Shown here: positions 43,087-51,968 of the stretch, in pieces
Position numbering within the stretch: position 1 is the first letter of the stretch
Layout of the letters: each line of letters opens with the position of its first letter
Source: Kiritimatiellia bacterium
Lineage (GTDB): Bacteria > Verrucomicrobiota > Kiritimatiellia > JAAZAB01
NCBI GenBank assembly: GCA_028718125.1
Contig: JAQUMN010000013.1
Span: forward strand, 34,810 to 98,809
Direction of reading: 5' to 3'
Length of the DNA stretch: 64,000 nucleotides
Translations under genes and position numbers: made by a program
Notes under the pieces: generated by a model
Seen by the model: only the letters and a program-made list of their open reading frames with translations
Told to the model about the DNA's origin: nothing
Database searches by the model: none

Positions 43087-45780
43087 ATGAGTACCGCCCG
43101 TATTCTTGTTGCCGTCCGTGATCCGGCCTTGGTAGCTAAGCTGCAGGCCCTGCTGAAAATCCTTAATTATACCACGGCCGGCGTCGCGGATTGCGCCAGC
43201 GACGCCATGCGCCTGGCGGAAACTCTCAAGCCCGACCTGATGCTGATCGATGTGCGCCTGGAGGAGGCATGGCAAGGTATCCAGGTGGCGGATGCCATCC
43301 ATAAGCAGTGGCAGATCCCCGTCATTTTCCTGATCGATTCCGCGGATATTGAAGCCTTGCAGAAGGCCAAGGCCATTGACCCAATCGGGTTCATTCGTAC
43401 ACCGCTGGACGATAACGAGGTGCTGGCAACCGTCAAGATGGCGTTAGACAAGCGATGGATCGAGCGTCAGTTGCTGGAGAGCGAGCAGAAATACCGGTCC
43501 ATGATGGAGGCCATAAGCGACCTGGTTTATATCTGCTCCCCGGATTGTCGCGTTGAATATATGAATCCTGCCATGATCCGCAAAGTGGGCCGGGATGCCG
43601 TGGGTGAGCCGTGTCATCGTGTGTTCTTTGATCTCACGCAGGTTTGTCCCTGGTGTGTGATGAAGCAAGTCCAGAAGGGACAAAGCGTTCATCACGAGAT
43701 TACTAACCCGCGCGATGGCCGTATCTATCGCGCGGCCAGTATGCCGATTACCCATGCCGGCGATACCGTGTCCGAAATGGTTATTCTTACGGACATTACC
43801 GAGCAACGGCAGGCGGAATTGGCTCTCAAGGAAAGCGAGGGACGCTACCGTCGCCTCGTGGAGTCCACAACCGATTACATTTATACCGTCAAGGTGGAAA
43901 ACGCGCGAGCCGCGTCAACGTCGCACGGCCCGGCGTGTGTGGCCGTGACGGGGTATACTTCAGCGGAATATGACGCCAATCCCAACCTCTGGTTCAACAT
44001 GGTTTGCGAGGAAGACCGCAAGCTGGTGCTGGACCAGGCCGACCGGCTCTTGAAAGGCGAAACGATCCAGCCCCTGGAGCATCGGATCATGCACAAGAAC
44101 GGGAAGATCCGCTGGCTCCGGAACACCCCCGTTCCGCATCATGACAGTACCGGGCGTTTGGTGTCATATGACGGCTTGGTAAGCGACATCACCGACCGCA
44201 AGCTGGGCGAGTTGCAAATCAAGGAGCATTCCCGCAAGGTGGAGATTGTCAACAAAATCATCGTATCGGTAAACCGGGCGACGGATTTGACCGCCCTGCT
44301 GGATGAAGTGCTGAACGCATCCCGGGATTTGGTGCAATTCAAAGGGGCTGGGATTTATATTGTGGATGCCCGGGCGACAACTGCGGAACTGGTTTCCATT
44401 CAGGGTTTGCCAGCCGATTATGTGCGCAGCCTGAGGCAATTACAGCTGAACGGACCGCAATACCGGGTGCTTTTTGAGCAGGGACAGGGGATTTTTGCGG
44501 ATGATTATGTCCGTGTGGCGCCGGAACAAGCTCGCAAATGGAACATTCAGTCCTCCGCCAGCATTCCTCTGACAGCCAAGGACACCGTGATCGGCGCCCT
44601 GGTCCTGGTCCATGATGCGCCCCATGCGTTTACCGGCGAGGAAAAGGAGTTGCTGGTGGCTGTTGGCCGGCAAATCGGCACGGCAATTGATAAAATGCGC
44701 TCTGAACTGGCGTTGCGCGAAAGCGAAGACAAATATCGAACCATCTCGGAACAGTCATTGGTCGGAATCCATATGATCAAGGACGGCAAGCTCGTGTTTG
44801 TCAACGATGGCTGGACCAAAATCACCGGCTATGACCGCGATGAAATCAAGACCTGGGGGTTTGAAGAATTTGGACGAATTGTCGAGCCGCCTGATCGCAG
44901 TTTTTTCCTGGATCAAATTCGTAAAAAACAGCTGGGCCTGACAGATGGGGTTGTACCGGTCCGTGATTATCGGTTCCTATCCAAAACGGGGGAAACCAAA
45001 TGGGTGCTTCTGCATTCACGGTCTGTGCAATTTGTCGATGGCCGCGCCGTGATTGGAGTAGTCATTGACATCACGGATCGGAAACTGGCCTTGCAGGCTC
45101 TGGAAGCCGCCAATCAGCAGTTGCGCTCACGGGAAAAAGAGCTGCTTGCCGCTAATCGGGATAAGGAGGTTCTGCTCAAGGAAATCCATCACCGTGTGAA
45201 AAACAACCTGCAGGTTATTTCCAGTCTGCTTAAGCTCCAGCTGGGGCATGTCCAGGACCGACAGGCTGCCGCCGTGATCCGGGAATGCCAAAACCGGATC
45301 AAATCCATTGCCATCGTGCACGAGAAGCTGTATCAGTCCCGAAGCCTGGCCGAGGTGGATATCGGCAATTATATTCAGAGCCTGATCAGCCATCTGTTCC
45401 GGATGTTTCTGGTGGATCCCGGCTCAGTGACCATGGATGTTGCCGTGGACAATGTAGCTCTGCACATTGACCAGGCGATTCCATGCAGTTTGATCATTAA
45501 CGAGTTGGTGTCCAATGCCCTGAAATATGCCTTCCCGGACAACCGGCGGGGCGTTATTCGTATCCGGCTCCAGGCCGGCGCGAACGACCTCTTTCGGCTG
45601 GAGGTCGGCGACAATGGCGTGGGATTCCCGTCGCAAGTGGATTTTCGGAATACCGCGTCGCTGGGCTTGCAACTGGTAATGACCTTTGTGGAACAATTAG
45701 GCGGCTCTATCGAACGAAGTCCCGGGCCAGGGACCACGTTCGTGGTGACGTTTCCGGCGGGTAAAAAAAGCGGGAGTTGA
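43087..45780 (+). CDS. Multi-PAS/GAF sensor histidine kinase (HisKA_2/HWE type) with degenerate receiver domain
   Basis: Cytoplasmic sensor kinase of 897 residues. Domains in order: receiver-like (1-120), PAS (about 130-250), PAS with PAC (about 255-380), GAF (about 395-540), PAS (about 550-665), then dimerisation helix with KEIHHRVKNNLQVISSLLKLQ-type phospho-acceptor near 700 and ATPase motifs NELVSNALKYAFP and GDNGVGFP. The receiver keeps a possible phospho-Asp (LMLIDVRLEEA) but has AVRD where the acidic pair should be and RTP where the conserved Lys-Pro should be, so it is probably a pseudo-receiver. No transmembrane segment is seen. No response regulator is adjacent, so it is an orphan here. 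Confidence 0.9.
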   Translation: MSTARILVAVRDPALVAKLQALLKILNYTTAGVADCASDAMRLAETLKPDLMLIDVRLEEAWQGIQVADAIHKQWQIPVIFLIDSADIEALQKAKAIDPIGFIRTPLDDNEVLATVKMALDKRWIERQLLESEQKYRSMMEAISDLVYICSPDCRVEYMNPAMIRKVGRDAVGEPCHRVFFDLTQVCPWCVMKQVQKGQSVHHEITNPRDGRIYRAASMPITHAGDTVSEMVILTDITEQRQAELALKESEGRYRRLVESTTDYIYTVKVENARAASTSHGPACVAVTGYTSAEYDANPNLWFNMVCEEDRKLVLDQADRLLKGETIQPLEHRIMHKNGKIRWLRNTPVPHHDSTGRLVSYDGLVSDITDRKLGELQIKEHSRKVEIVNKIIVSVNRATDLTALLDEVLNASRDLVQFKGAGIYIVDARATTAELVSIQGLPADYVRSLRQLQLNGPQYRVLFEQGQGIFADDYVRVAPEQARKWNIQSSASIPLTAKDTVIGALVLVHDAPHAFTGEEKELLVAVGRQIGTAIDKMRSELALRESEDKYRTISEQSLVGIHMIKDGKLVFVNDGWTKITGYDRDEIKTWGFEEFGRIVEPPDRSFFLDQIRKKQLGLTDGVVPVRDYRFLSKTGETKWVLLHSRSVQFVDGRAVIGVVIDITDRKLALQALEAANQQLRSREKELLAANRDKEVLLKEIHHRVKNNLQVISSLLKLQLGHVQDRQAAAVIRECQNRIKSIAIVHEKLYQSRSLAEVDIGNYIQSLISHLFRMFLVDPGSVTMDVAVDNVALHIDQAIPCSLIINELVSNALKYAFPDNRRGVIRIRLQAGANDLFRLEVGDNGVGFPSQVDFRNTASLGLQLVMTFVEQLGGSIERSPGPGTTFVVTFPAGKKSGS

Positions 45781-45829
45781 TCAGCCTGCGGAGCCACGCA
45801 GTGAGCCGAGTCTGCAAGGTTCTACTGCG

Positions 45830-45904
45830 TGGCGCGCCCACGGAGAGTCGAACTCCGCTTCCCAGGATGAAAACCTGGTGTCCTGACCGATAGACGATGG
45901 GCGC
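45830..45904 (-). tRNA. tRNA-Glu (anticodon TTC)
   Basis: On the minus strand, acceptor GCGCCCA pairs with TGGGCGC, anticodon stem CCAGG/CCTGG encloses TTTTCAT (anticodon TTC, reading GAA), and T-arm CGGAG-TTCGACT-CTCCG is intact. Discriminator G is followed by an encoded CCA (45830-45832), unlike the other three tRNAs here. It converges on the kinase gene. Confidence 0.95.
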
Positions 45905-45983
45905 CCTTCACAATTAATCACACCTTGACAGGGATAAAAGAACACGAAACCATAACAGAACGCTTGCCAAGCGCAACATCAAA

Positions 45984-46180
45984 AATCCGGGTAATCCTCA
46001 GTTACCGGGGGTATGTATAAGGTTATGCCTGCAACGAGGCTTGTTCGCTGCAGGCGAGATTCCTCGCTTAAGCTCGGAATGACCGTTGCTGCGTGTCATG
46101 TCGAGCGAAGTCGAGACATCTCTGTTTGGGTGGTACAACTTTGCATGCCCCTCAGTAACTGAGGCATTACAAATCCGGTG
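45984..46180. repeat. Inverted-repeat-bounded element upstream of rpmB
   Basis: About 197 bp flanked by imperfect inverted arms. The left arm is ATCCGGGTAATCCTCAGTTA-type (45984-46014), and the right arm, read in reverse, is CCGGATTTGTAATGCCTCAG-type (46144-46180). The right arm contains the palindrome CCTCAGTAACTGAGG. Inside, 46054-46084 carries a second dispersed repeat (GAGATTCCTCGCTT...CTCGGAATGAC) that recurs inverted at 61142-61171. No coding sequence. Confidence 0.6.
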
Positions 46181-46271
46181 TTTTTATACTTGAGGTGGAT
46201 AACAGGCTTGCCTATAGTATCTTGATCCAACGAAAAGACTGCAAAACAAGGGCATTGTTCAGGAGCTGACT

Positions 46272-46523
46272 ATGGCACGCATTTGTGATATCTGCGGCAA
46301 GGGATTACGCAAGGGCAACATTATTACCCGGCGCGGGTCGCCGAAGGCCAAGGGCGGAATCGGCCTGCACACGACCGGTATTACCCGTCGTCAATTTTTA
46401 CCCAACCTCCAGAAAATCCGGGTAATGGAAAACGGTGGTATTACCGTCCGTAAAGTTTGCGCCGCCTGCATCAAGTCCGGCAAAGTGGCTAAGGTCGGGA
46501 AGCGCGTAACGCATAAAGTGTAG
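46272..46523 (+). CDS. rpmB: 50S ribosomal protein L28
   Basis: Large-subunit ribosomal protein of 83 residues, within the bacterial L28 range. ICDICGKGLRKGN at the start and KVCAACIKSGKV near the end supply four cysteines, so this is the zinc-binding form. TRRQFLPNLQKIRV is the family core. AGGAGCT precedes ATG 46272. The gene stands alone in this window, flanked by repeat-rich DNA on both sides. Confidence 0.96.
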   Translation: MARICDICGKGLRKGNIITRRGSPKAKGGIGLHTTGITRRQFLPNLQKIRVMENGGITVRKVCAACIKSGKVAKVGKRVTHKV

Positions 46524-47085
46524 GGCGTTGAGCGGGAGCCGGATGGTAGACGGCGGATGATCCCTGCCTGTCTGTTCCACCATAAGACAATAGTCCACCG
46601 CCTGTAGCCCTCAGCCCGCAGCCTGCAGTTATTAGTCTGTCCCCATAATTGTATATACATGTCCAACAGGTAGGACCGGACTGCCAGTCTGGCCACGCAA
46701 GGTGAGGCAACGGCGGGACAAGGCTGTCCCGCCCTACCTAAACAAGAATATGTCCAGTCAATTATGGACTCCTTAGTTTCTTGAACACTGGTAACCGCTA
46801 AGAAAAACAAGATATTCACCACAAAGAACACGGAAGTCTATCAGCGGGAGGTTGAAGGCAGTTAAGATAATTCGATAATTAGATGTATAGGAATTTAGAA
46901 TTTGGCAGGAGGGACGCTACGCTCCGTCCCGATCACGCAAGGGTATCGGGATCGCCGCACATATTGCGTCTCCCGCATGAAATAGTTGCCAAAGGCCAAA
47001 TTCATGAATTAGATGGTTCGTTGATTTATGGAATCCGGATTACGAATCAACGAATCGATGAATTAACCAATCCACAAATATTGCC
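46524..47085. other. 562-base repeat-rich intergenic region
   Basis: No gene is supported. It contains a hairpin GGCGGGACA-AGG-CTGTCCCGCC type (about 46710-46731), a neighbouring CCGGACTGCCAGTCTGG palindrome (46675-46691), a GATGTATAGGAATTT box at 46881-46895 related to the boxes at 3004 and 61085, and a GGGACG...CGTCCC inverted repeat at 46911-46930. The 68-codon frame across the last part is built from these repeats. Confidence 0.55.
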
Positions 47086-48798
47086 ATGAATCGCCAGGAA
47101 CTAGAACGCAAATCTTCGGCGCTGACGCTCTCGGACATGGAAATCTTCGTGTTCCCGGAGCTCATTTACAGCCTGCTGTTGGCCAACCTGATGAGCCCCT
47201 GCATCTGGCGGTGGCGCGACGAGCCCTGGTTCGCGGGACTTGCTGCCATGACGCCCTACCGGCGCATTGTCCGGGTCAAGCAATACATCATGGATCATTA
47301 TGCCTTCAACCTGGACCTCGATACATGGGGGCTGACAACCAAACAGCGGGAACTGAGCCGGTTTTCCGATTTCATCGATGCCGCAACCCTGAAGCAGTCC
47401 AATGCGCTTTTCGGTTACGAGGGAGATAAATATTATTTCGACATTGATATCCGTAAGCATTTCGGCCTCGATAAATACGCGGGTGATGTTATTCCGTATT
47501 GGAAGACCGAAACCGTGGAGGCCATGAATGCTTTTCGATACCGGGAGAATTATGCCGGCGGCGCCGGCGAGTGCGTGTCGCTGGCCGTGCTCTATGCGGC
47601 GGCGCTTTTTATTGTGGCGCGCGTCCCGCTGAAAGATATTTTCCTGATGGCCACGCCGCTACACTCCCAGAATTTTGTGGATACGGGCGAAGGCGTGCTG
47701 ACCAACAACCGGCGGCTGGTGACCAAGACCATGTGGTATAACGGCACAGCCCTCTCGGCCCAGGCCCGCCGCGCGCTGGAAAACGAGCGCGTTACCCTGG
47801 TGGCCCACGAGACCGGACACGTTCACATCCTTTTTCCGGAAGCCACCATTCAGCCGCAGGCGTATGAACGGTTTGCCGAACGCCTGCGCCGCTTCCTGCA
47901 AACCGGACTCACCGACGAAATGTTGGGCAACTATATTCGCCACCGGCGCGATATCCAGAAATGCTTCCAGATCCGTTATGCTATTCATGGTGTCGCCCGC
48001 TATATCGGCGCTGAGCGTGCTTTCGCATACGAGCAGGACAGCGCCTTCAAGGTTACAGATGCGACCCGGGATAAACTCTTGTCCGAGATCGAGACGGAAT
48101 ATTTTTCGTGCGAGCGCCTGCCGGATGGCATCGTGCTTAACGACCTGGAAGATTATCTTCGCGCCCAGAAGGTGGATTTGAATAATGCCGCTGATGTGGA
48201 GGCTTTGCGAAAACAGTTTTCCTGCGGCTGTCTGAATGCCGCCTTGGCTATCGAGGGGCTGATTCGTTTCTGCCGGACGGTTCCCCGGATCCCGGATATC
48301 CGCGAGAAAACTGTGCGGCTGGTACAAGCGCCGTTGGGTATTACCCTCGATATGGATCGCGAGGCCGTGATCGCCCGGCTGGAAGCTATCCGTCCGCAAA
48401 ACGCAGTGGCGGACCTGGCTTTCTATGCCTATCGCGACCTTACCCGAACGGAGCCGGAGCCGTTTCTGCGGGCAGCCGTGGAGCGCAATCCCGTTTCGGT
48501 CGCCGGCGCTGCCGCGCTGACGGAGGAACAAGTGGTTGAGCGAGTAACGGCCATGCCCGACGAATCGATTTATGACGAGCCCGGCCGGCTGGCCCAGCCC
48601 GATGAAGTTTGGAATTACGGCCGCGGCGATGGCGTGGAACGGGCGATCCTGCTGGCGAATATTCTGCATGCGCGCACCCCGGACAAGAAAATCGCTGTCG
48701 AGGTTGCGTCCGCGTCAGCCAAGTTAATCGTGAATGGCAGGGAAATCGAATTCAAATCCGCCAAGCAGTTAAAGCAACAGGTCTGGCCTTTGGCCTGA
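47086..48798 (+). CDS. Unrecognised protein with transglutaminase-like signatures
   Basis: A 570-residue protein whose family I do not recognise. Residues near 160-200 read GGAGECVSLAVLYAAALF then LMATPLHSQNFVDTG, matching the Cys-helix and His strand of the transglutaminase-like/papain-like fold, with Asp as possible third residue. Near residue 505, YGRGDGVERAILLANIL resembles the same Cys-helix motif but with glycine instead of cysteine, suggesting a second, inactive module. Alpha-helical sequence lies between, with paired cysteines in FSCGCLNAAL. No signal peptide or membrane helix is evident, so it is probably cytoplasmic. No good ribosome site precedes ATG 47086. Flanking genes (rpmB, mtnP) give no functional clue. 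Confidence 0.7.
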   Translation: MNRQELERKSSALTLSDMEIFVFPELIYSLLLANLMSPCIWRWRDEPWFAGLAAMTPYRRIVRVKQYIMDHYAFNLDLDTWGLTTKQRELSRFSDFIDAATLKQSNALFGYEGDKYYFDIDIRKHFGLDKYAGDVIPYWKTETVEAMNAFRYRENYAGGAGECVSLAVLYAAALFIVARVPLKDIFLMATPLHSQNFVDTGEGVLTNNRRLVTKTMWYNGTALSAQARRALENERVTLVAHETGHVHILFPEATIQPQAYERFAERLRRFLQTGLTDEMLGNYIRHRRDIQKCFQIRYAIHGVARYIGAERAFAYEQDSAFKVTDATRDKLLSEIETEYFSCERLPDGIVLNDLEDYLRAQKVDLNNAADVEALRKQFSCGCLNAALAIEGLIRFCRTVPRIPDIREKTVRLVQAPLGITLDMDREAVIARLEAIRPQNAVADLAFYAYRDLTRTEPEPFLRAAVERNPVSVAGAAALTEEQVVERVTAMPDESIYDEPGRLAQPDEVWNYGRGDGVERAILLANILHARTPDKKIAVEVASASAKLIVNGREIEFKSAKQLKQQVWPLA

Positions 48799-48977
48799 AG
48801 AGGGGCCGTAGGCTGTAGGCTGAAGGCCTGGGTGAGTGTGAAGACAAGGCGGCGGATGAAGGATTACGACATATACCTATAGCCTTCAGCCTCTTCCGTT
48901 TAGGCTTGCCTGTCCAACCACAATGTTTATGATCATCAACCATAACTGATCGACAATCCATGCCGCGGAGGTGCTTC

Positions 48978-49766
48978 ATGGCTAAAATTGGTATTATCGG
49001 CGGATCAGGTATTGACGATAATTTGCAGCTGACGCAGGTGCGCCGGGTCAAGATGCATACTCCCTACGGCGCCACGTCGGACATGGTGATCACGGGGAAA
49101 TTACAGGAGATGGATATTGTCGCCTTGCCGCGGCACGGCGCCGACCACCGGATCATGCCCTCGCTGGTCAATTACCGGGCGAATATCTGGGCCTTCCGGG
49201 AACTTGGAGTTACCCACATTATCGCTACAACCGCCTGCGGCAGTCTGCGCGAGGAAATCGAGCCCGGCCACCTGGTGTTTGTCGACCAGTTCATTGACCG
49301 CACCTTCCGACGCGCCCAGACGTTTTACGAGGGGATGTCCGTCTGCCATATCCCGATGGCCGAACCGTTCTGTCCTCAACTCCGCAAGCTGTTTTCGAAA
49401 GTCGCCGCCGAACTCAAGATACCCCATCACGATCGGGGCACGGTGGTGACCATCGAGGGCCCACGTTTTTCGACCAGGGCCGAAAGCCGGATGTTCCAGA
49501 TGTGGGGCGGCGATGTTATCAATATGAGCACGGTGCCGGAGGTGGTCCTGGCCCGGGAAGCCGGTATCTGCTATGCGGTCATTGCCATGAGCACGGATTA
49601 CGATTGCTGGCATGAATCGAAAGAATCGGTCACCTTTGATCTGATCCTGAAGACGATGGAAACCAACGCGGCCAATGTGCTCCGGATGTTCCCGGGAGTG
49701 ATCCGCGGAATTCAGGATATTGGATCTTGCGATTGCCGGAAAGGGTGTAACGTCAACAGCCTGTGA
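48978..49766 (+). CDS. mtnP: S-methyl-5'-thioadenosine phosphorylase (purine nucleoside phosphorylase family)
   Basis: Phosphorylase that cleaves methylthioadenosine to adenine and methylthioribose-1-phosphate. IGIIGGSGIDD opens the protein, and LPRHGADHRIMPSLVNYRANIWA, TTACGSLREEIEPGHLVFVDQFIDRT, VVTIEGPRFSTRAESRMFQMWG and NMSTVPEVVLAREAGICYA are the MTAP-type active-site segments. GGAGG precedes ATG 48978, which rules out the in-frame ATG at 48960. The C-terminus ends in a cysteine-containing tail (GSCDCRKGCNV). Length of 262 residues is slightly short but usual for bacterial members. Activity on other nucleosides is possible. Confidence 0.9.
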   Translation: MAKIGIIGGSGIDDNLQLTQVRRVKMHTPYGATSDMVITGKLQEMDIVALPRHGADHRIMPSLVNYRANIWAFRELGVTHIIATTACGSLREEIEPGHLVFVDQFIDRTFRRAQTFYEGMSVCHIPMAEPFCPQLRKLFSKVAAELKIPHHDRGTVVTIEGPRFSTRAESRMFQMWGGDVINMSTVPEVVLAREAGICYAVIAMSTDYDCWHESKESVTFDLILKTMETNAANVLRMFPGVIRGIQDIGSCDCRKGCNVNSL

Positions 49767-49817
49767 AGCGTGGATTGTGTTACATAAATTTATTCGTTTT
49801 TGGGTTGATGCGGGTAG

Positions 49818-49893
49818 GGCCGGTTTAATACCGGCCATAGCCGACCACGCCTTAGGCGTGGCAAGCATAAAGTTTACCCCGCACAGGGCGGGG
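49818..49893. repeat. Three consecutive hairpins between mtnP and the zinc-ribbon gene
   Basis: Perfect stems at 49818-49836 (GGCCGGT/ACCGGCC), 49845-49861 (CCACGCC/GGCGTGG, loop TTA) and 49877-49893 (CCCCGC/GCGGGG) follow each other with short spacers. None is followed by a T-run, so a cluster of small repeats is more likely than a simple terminator, though they may block readthrough from mtnP. Confidence 0.65.
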
Positions 49894-50019
49894 TCAGCTC
49901 TGCTTCCGCGTCAGATGTTGGGCGGCATCAGGGACACTGCATAAGTAACGATGCAGACGAACAGGCCTTGGAATGTTAGTCCGAGCCGGTTGAATTAATA
50001 TTATCGAGGTGCTTTGGAT

Positions 50020-50244
50020 ATGCCGATTTATGAATATGAATGCGGGGAATGCCGTAAAAAGTTTGAGCATCTTCAGCGCCGGCCGGGAGATGTGCCGGCA
50101 CAATGTCCGCATTGTGACGGGAGGAAACTGAAGAAAGTGTTGTCGGGCTTCAGCGTGGCGGCGCCGGCGGGGGGACATCAGCACGAGCCCTCGTCCGCCT
50201 GTTCGTCCTGTCCCCACGGGAGCTGTCCGCACAGCGGCCATTAA
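50020..50244 (+). CDS. FmdB-type zinc-ribbon protein
   Basis: Small 74-residue protein of the FmdB/CxxC_CXXC_SSSS family. MPIYEYECGECRKKFEHLQ begins the zinc ribbon, with CGEC and CPHC as the metal-binding pairs. The C-terminal half is Gly/His/Cys-rich (HQHEPSSACSSCPHGSCPHSGH), a common metal-chelating tail. GAGGT lies nine bases before ATG 50020; the TTG at 50014 is not needed. It ends two bases before recN and is probably in the same transcript. Its role is poorly known; the family was named as a regulatory protein. Confidence 0.88.
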   Translation: MPIYEYECGECRKKFEHLQRRPGDVPAQCPHCDGRKLKKVLSGFSVAAPAGGHQHEPSSACSSCPHGSCPHSGH

Positions 50245-50246
50245 CA

Positions 50247-51968
50247 ATGCTTCAATCCCTCCAGATCAAAAACCTGGCCTTGGTGGAGGCCCTCCAGGTG
50301 GAGTTCGAGTCCGGCTTGAACGTGATTACCGGGGAGACGGGGGCCGGCAAGTCCATGATCATCGGCGCCTTGAATCTGCTCCTGGGCGAGCGCGCCGATA
50401 AAACTCTCCTGCGCGCAGGCGCGGACCAGTGCGCCGTTGAGGCTATGTTCCAGATGGCCCGGCCGGACGAACTCAATGCGCTGCTGCAGGCAAGCGGGAT
50501 CGAGTGCGGAACCGACGGCCGTCTCATCATCAAGCGCGCGTTTGCCGCCTCCGGCGCCGGCCGGCAATTTGTCAATAACAGCCCCGTCACGCTCCAGGCG
50601 TTAAAACGCATCGGCGAATTGCTGGTGGATATGCACGGGCCCCACGACCACCAGTCGCTGCTGAACGCCGATTTTCAATTGAATGTTTTGGATGCCTTTG
50701 GCCGCCTCGAAAAAGAGCTTGCCGCGTACCGCGAGGAATACGATCGCCACCAGGATTTGCTTGCCCAGCGCCAGGCGCTGACCGTCGGCGATGCGGATTT
50801 GGCGCGCCAGGTTGATCTGCTTTCTTTCCAGGTCAAGGAACTGGAAACGGCCGCCGTGCGCGAGGAGGAAGAAGCGGAAATTATCCGCGAGCAAAATGTG
50901 CTGGGCAACGCCCATGCTGTTCTGCAATGGACTGAGGAAATTCGCCAGGTGTTGACCGAGGCAGAGGCAAGCGCCTTTAATTGCCTGGCTGCGGCGCAAC
51001 AAGCCCTCGACAAGCTTGCACCGCTTGCGCCATCAGCCGCTGGCTGGAAGAGCGAGGCGCGGACTTTGGCGGAGCAGATCCAGGACCTCTCGTCCGGCGT
51101 AGGCGCGTTTGCCCGGAATGTTGAAGGCGACCCTGGTCGTCTGCAATGGTTGGACGACCGGCTGGCGGTCTATCAGAAGCTTAAACGAAAATACGGCGGG
51201 TCGGTGGCCGATCTGTTGAAACTGCTGGAACAGAGCCGGGAACGCCTGCGCGATTTGCAGACCCGGGATGAGCAAGTGCGCAAGCTGGATGGCGAGCTGA
51301 AAGCCAGCCGCCAGCGGCTTGAGGCGCTGGGGCAGGCGCTCCGGCGCAAGCGTGCGCCGGCGGCCGAAAATCTGGTGAAAGCCATTACCGCGGAACTCCA
51401 TGACTTGGGGTTCGAGAAAGCGGCCTTTGCCGTTATGTTCAGCCCCGTCGAGCCGCGTGCGGATGGGCTGGACGCACTGGACTTTACCTTTGCGCCCAAT
51501 CCGGGCGAACTCGCGCTGCCATTGCGGGCCATTGCGTCCAGCGGGGAAATGTCGCGCGTCATGCTGGCGGTCAAGACCGTGCTGGCGGAGCACGATCGCA
51601 TTCCTGTGCTGATCTTTGATGAAATTGACGTCAATATCGGGGGCACGACGGCCAGGCGCGTGGGCGAGAAACTGGCCCAGGTTGCCCGCCGGCGCCAAGT
51701 GCTCTGTATTACGCATCTGCCCCAGGTGGCCGTGCACGGCAACACCCAGTTCGCGGTTGAAAAACAGGCGCAAAACGGGCGAACGGTGGCGCGCATTATT
51801 AAACTTGACACCCCGAGTCGGATTGAGGAAATTGCACGGATGTTGGGTGGCCGCGACGCTACCCGCGTGACGCTGGCGCATGCCCGCGAGCTGTTGGAAA
51901 AAGCGTCAGCCAATATCATTTTGAATGCCGGTAAAGTAAGGGCAAAAAGAAAGGAAACAGGATCATGA
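50247..51968 (+). CDS. recN: DNA repair protein RecN
   Basis: SMC-like ATPase acting at double-strand breaks. The N-terminal half has Walker A ITGETGAGKSMIIGALNLLLG at residues about 31-50 and the Q-loop-like DMHGPHDHQSLL; two coiled-coil stretches occupy the middle. The C-terminal half has the signature region IASSGEMSRVMLAVK, Walker B PVLIFDEIDVNIGG and the switch CITHLPQVA. Length of 573 residues is standard. The last four bases overlap the aminotransferase start (ATGA), so the genes are coupled although functionally unrelated. Confidence 0.96.
   Translation: MLQSLQIKNLALVEALQVEFESGLNVITGETGAGKSMIIGALNLLLGERADKTLLRAGADQCAVEAMFQMARPDELNALLQASGIECGTDGRLIIKRAFAASGAGRQFVNNSPVTLQALKRIGELLVDMHGPHDHQSLLNADFQLNVLDAFGRLEKELAAYREEYDRHQDLLAQRQALTVGDADLARQVDLLSFQVKELETAAVREEEEAEIIREQNVLGNAHAVLQWTEEIRQVLTEAEASAFNCLAAAQQALDKLAPLAPSAAGWKSEARTLAEQIQDLSSGVGAFARNVEGDPGRLQWLDDRLAVYQKLKRKYGGSVADLLKLLEQSRERLRDLQTRDEQVRKLDGELKASRQRLEALGQALRRKRAPAAENLVKAITAELHDLGFEKAAFAVMFSPVEPRADGLDALDFTFAPNPGELALPLRAIASSGEMSRVMLAVKTVLAEHDRIPVLIFDEIDVNIGGTTARRVGEKLAQVARRRQVLCITHLPQVAVHGNTQFAVEKQAQNGRTVARIIKLDTPSRIEEIARMLGGRDATRVTLAHARELLEKASANIILNAGKVRAKRKETGS

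Noticed and set aside
46881..47089. 68-codon frame just before the 570-residue protein gene
   Set aside because: It overlaps a dispersed repeat box and a GGGACG/CGTCCC hairpin and ends over the next gene's start; no conserved features.
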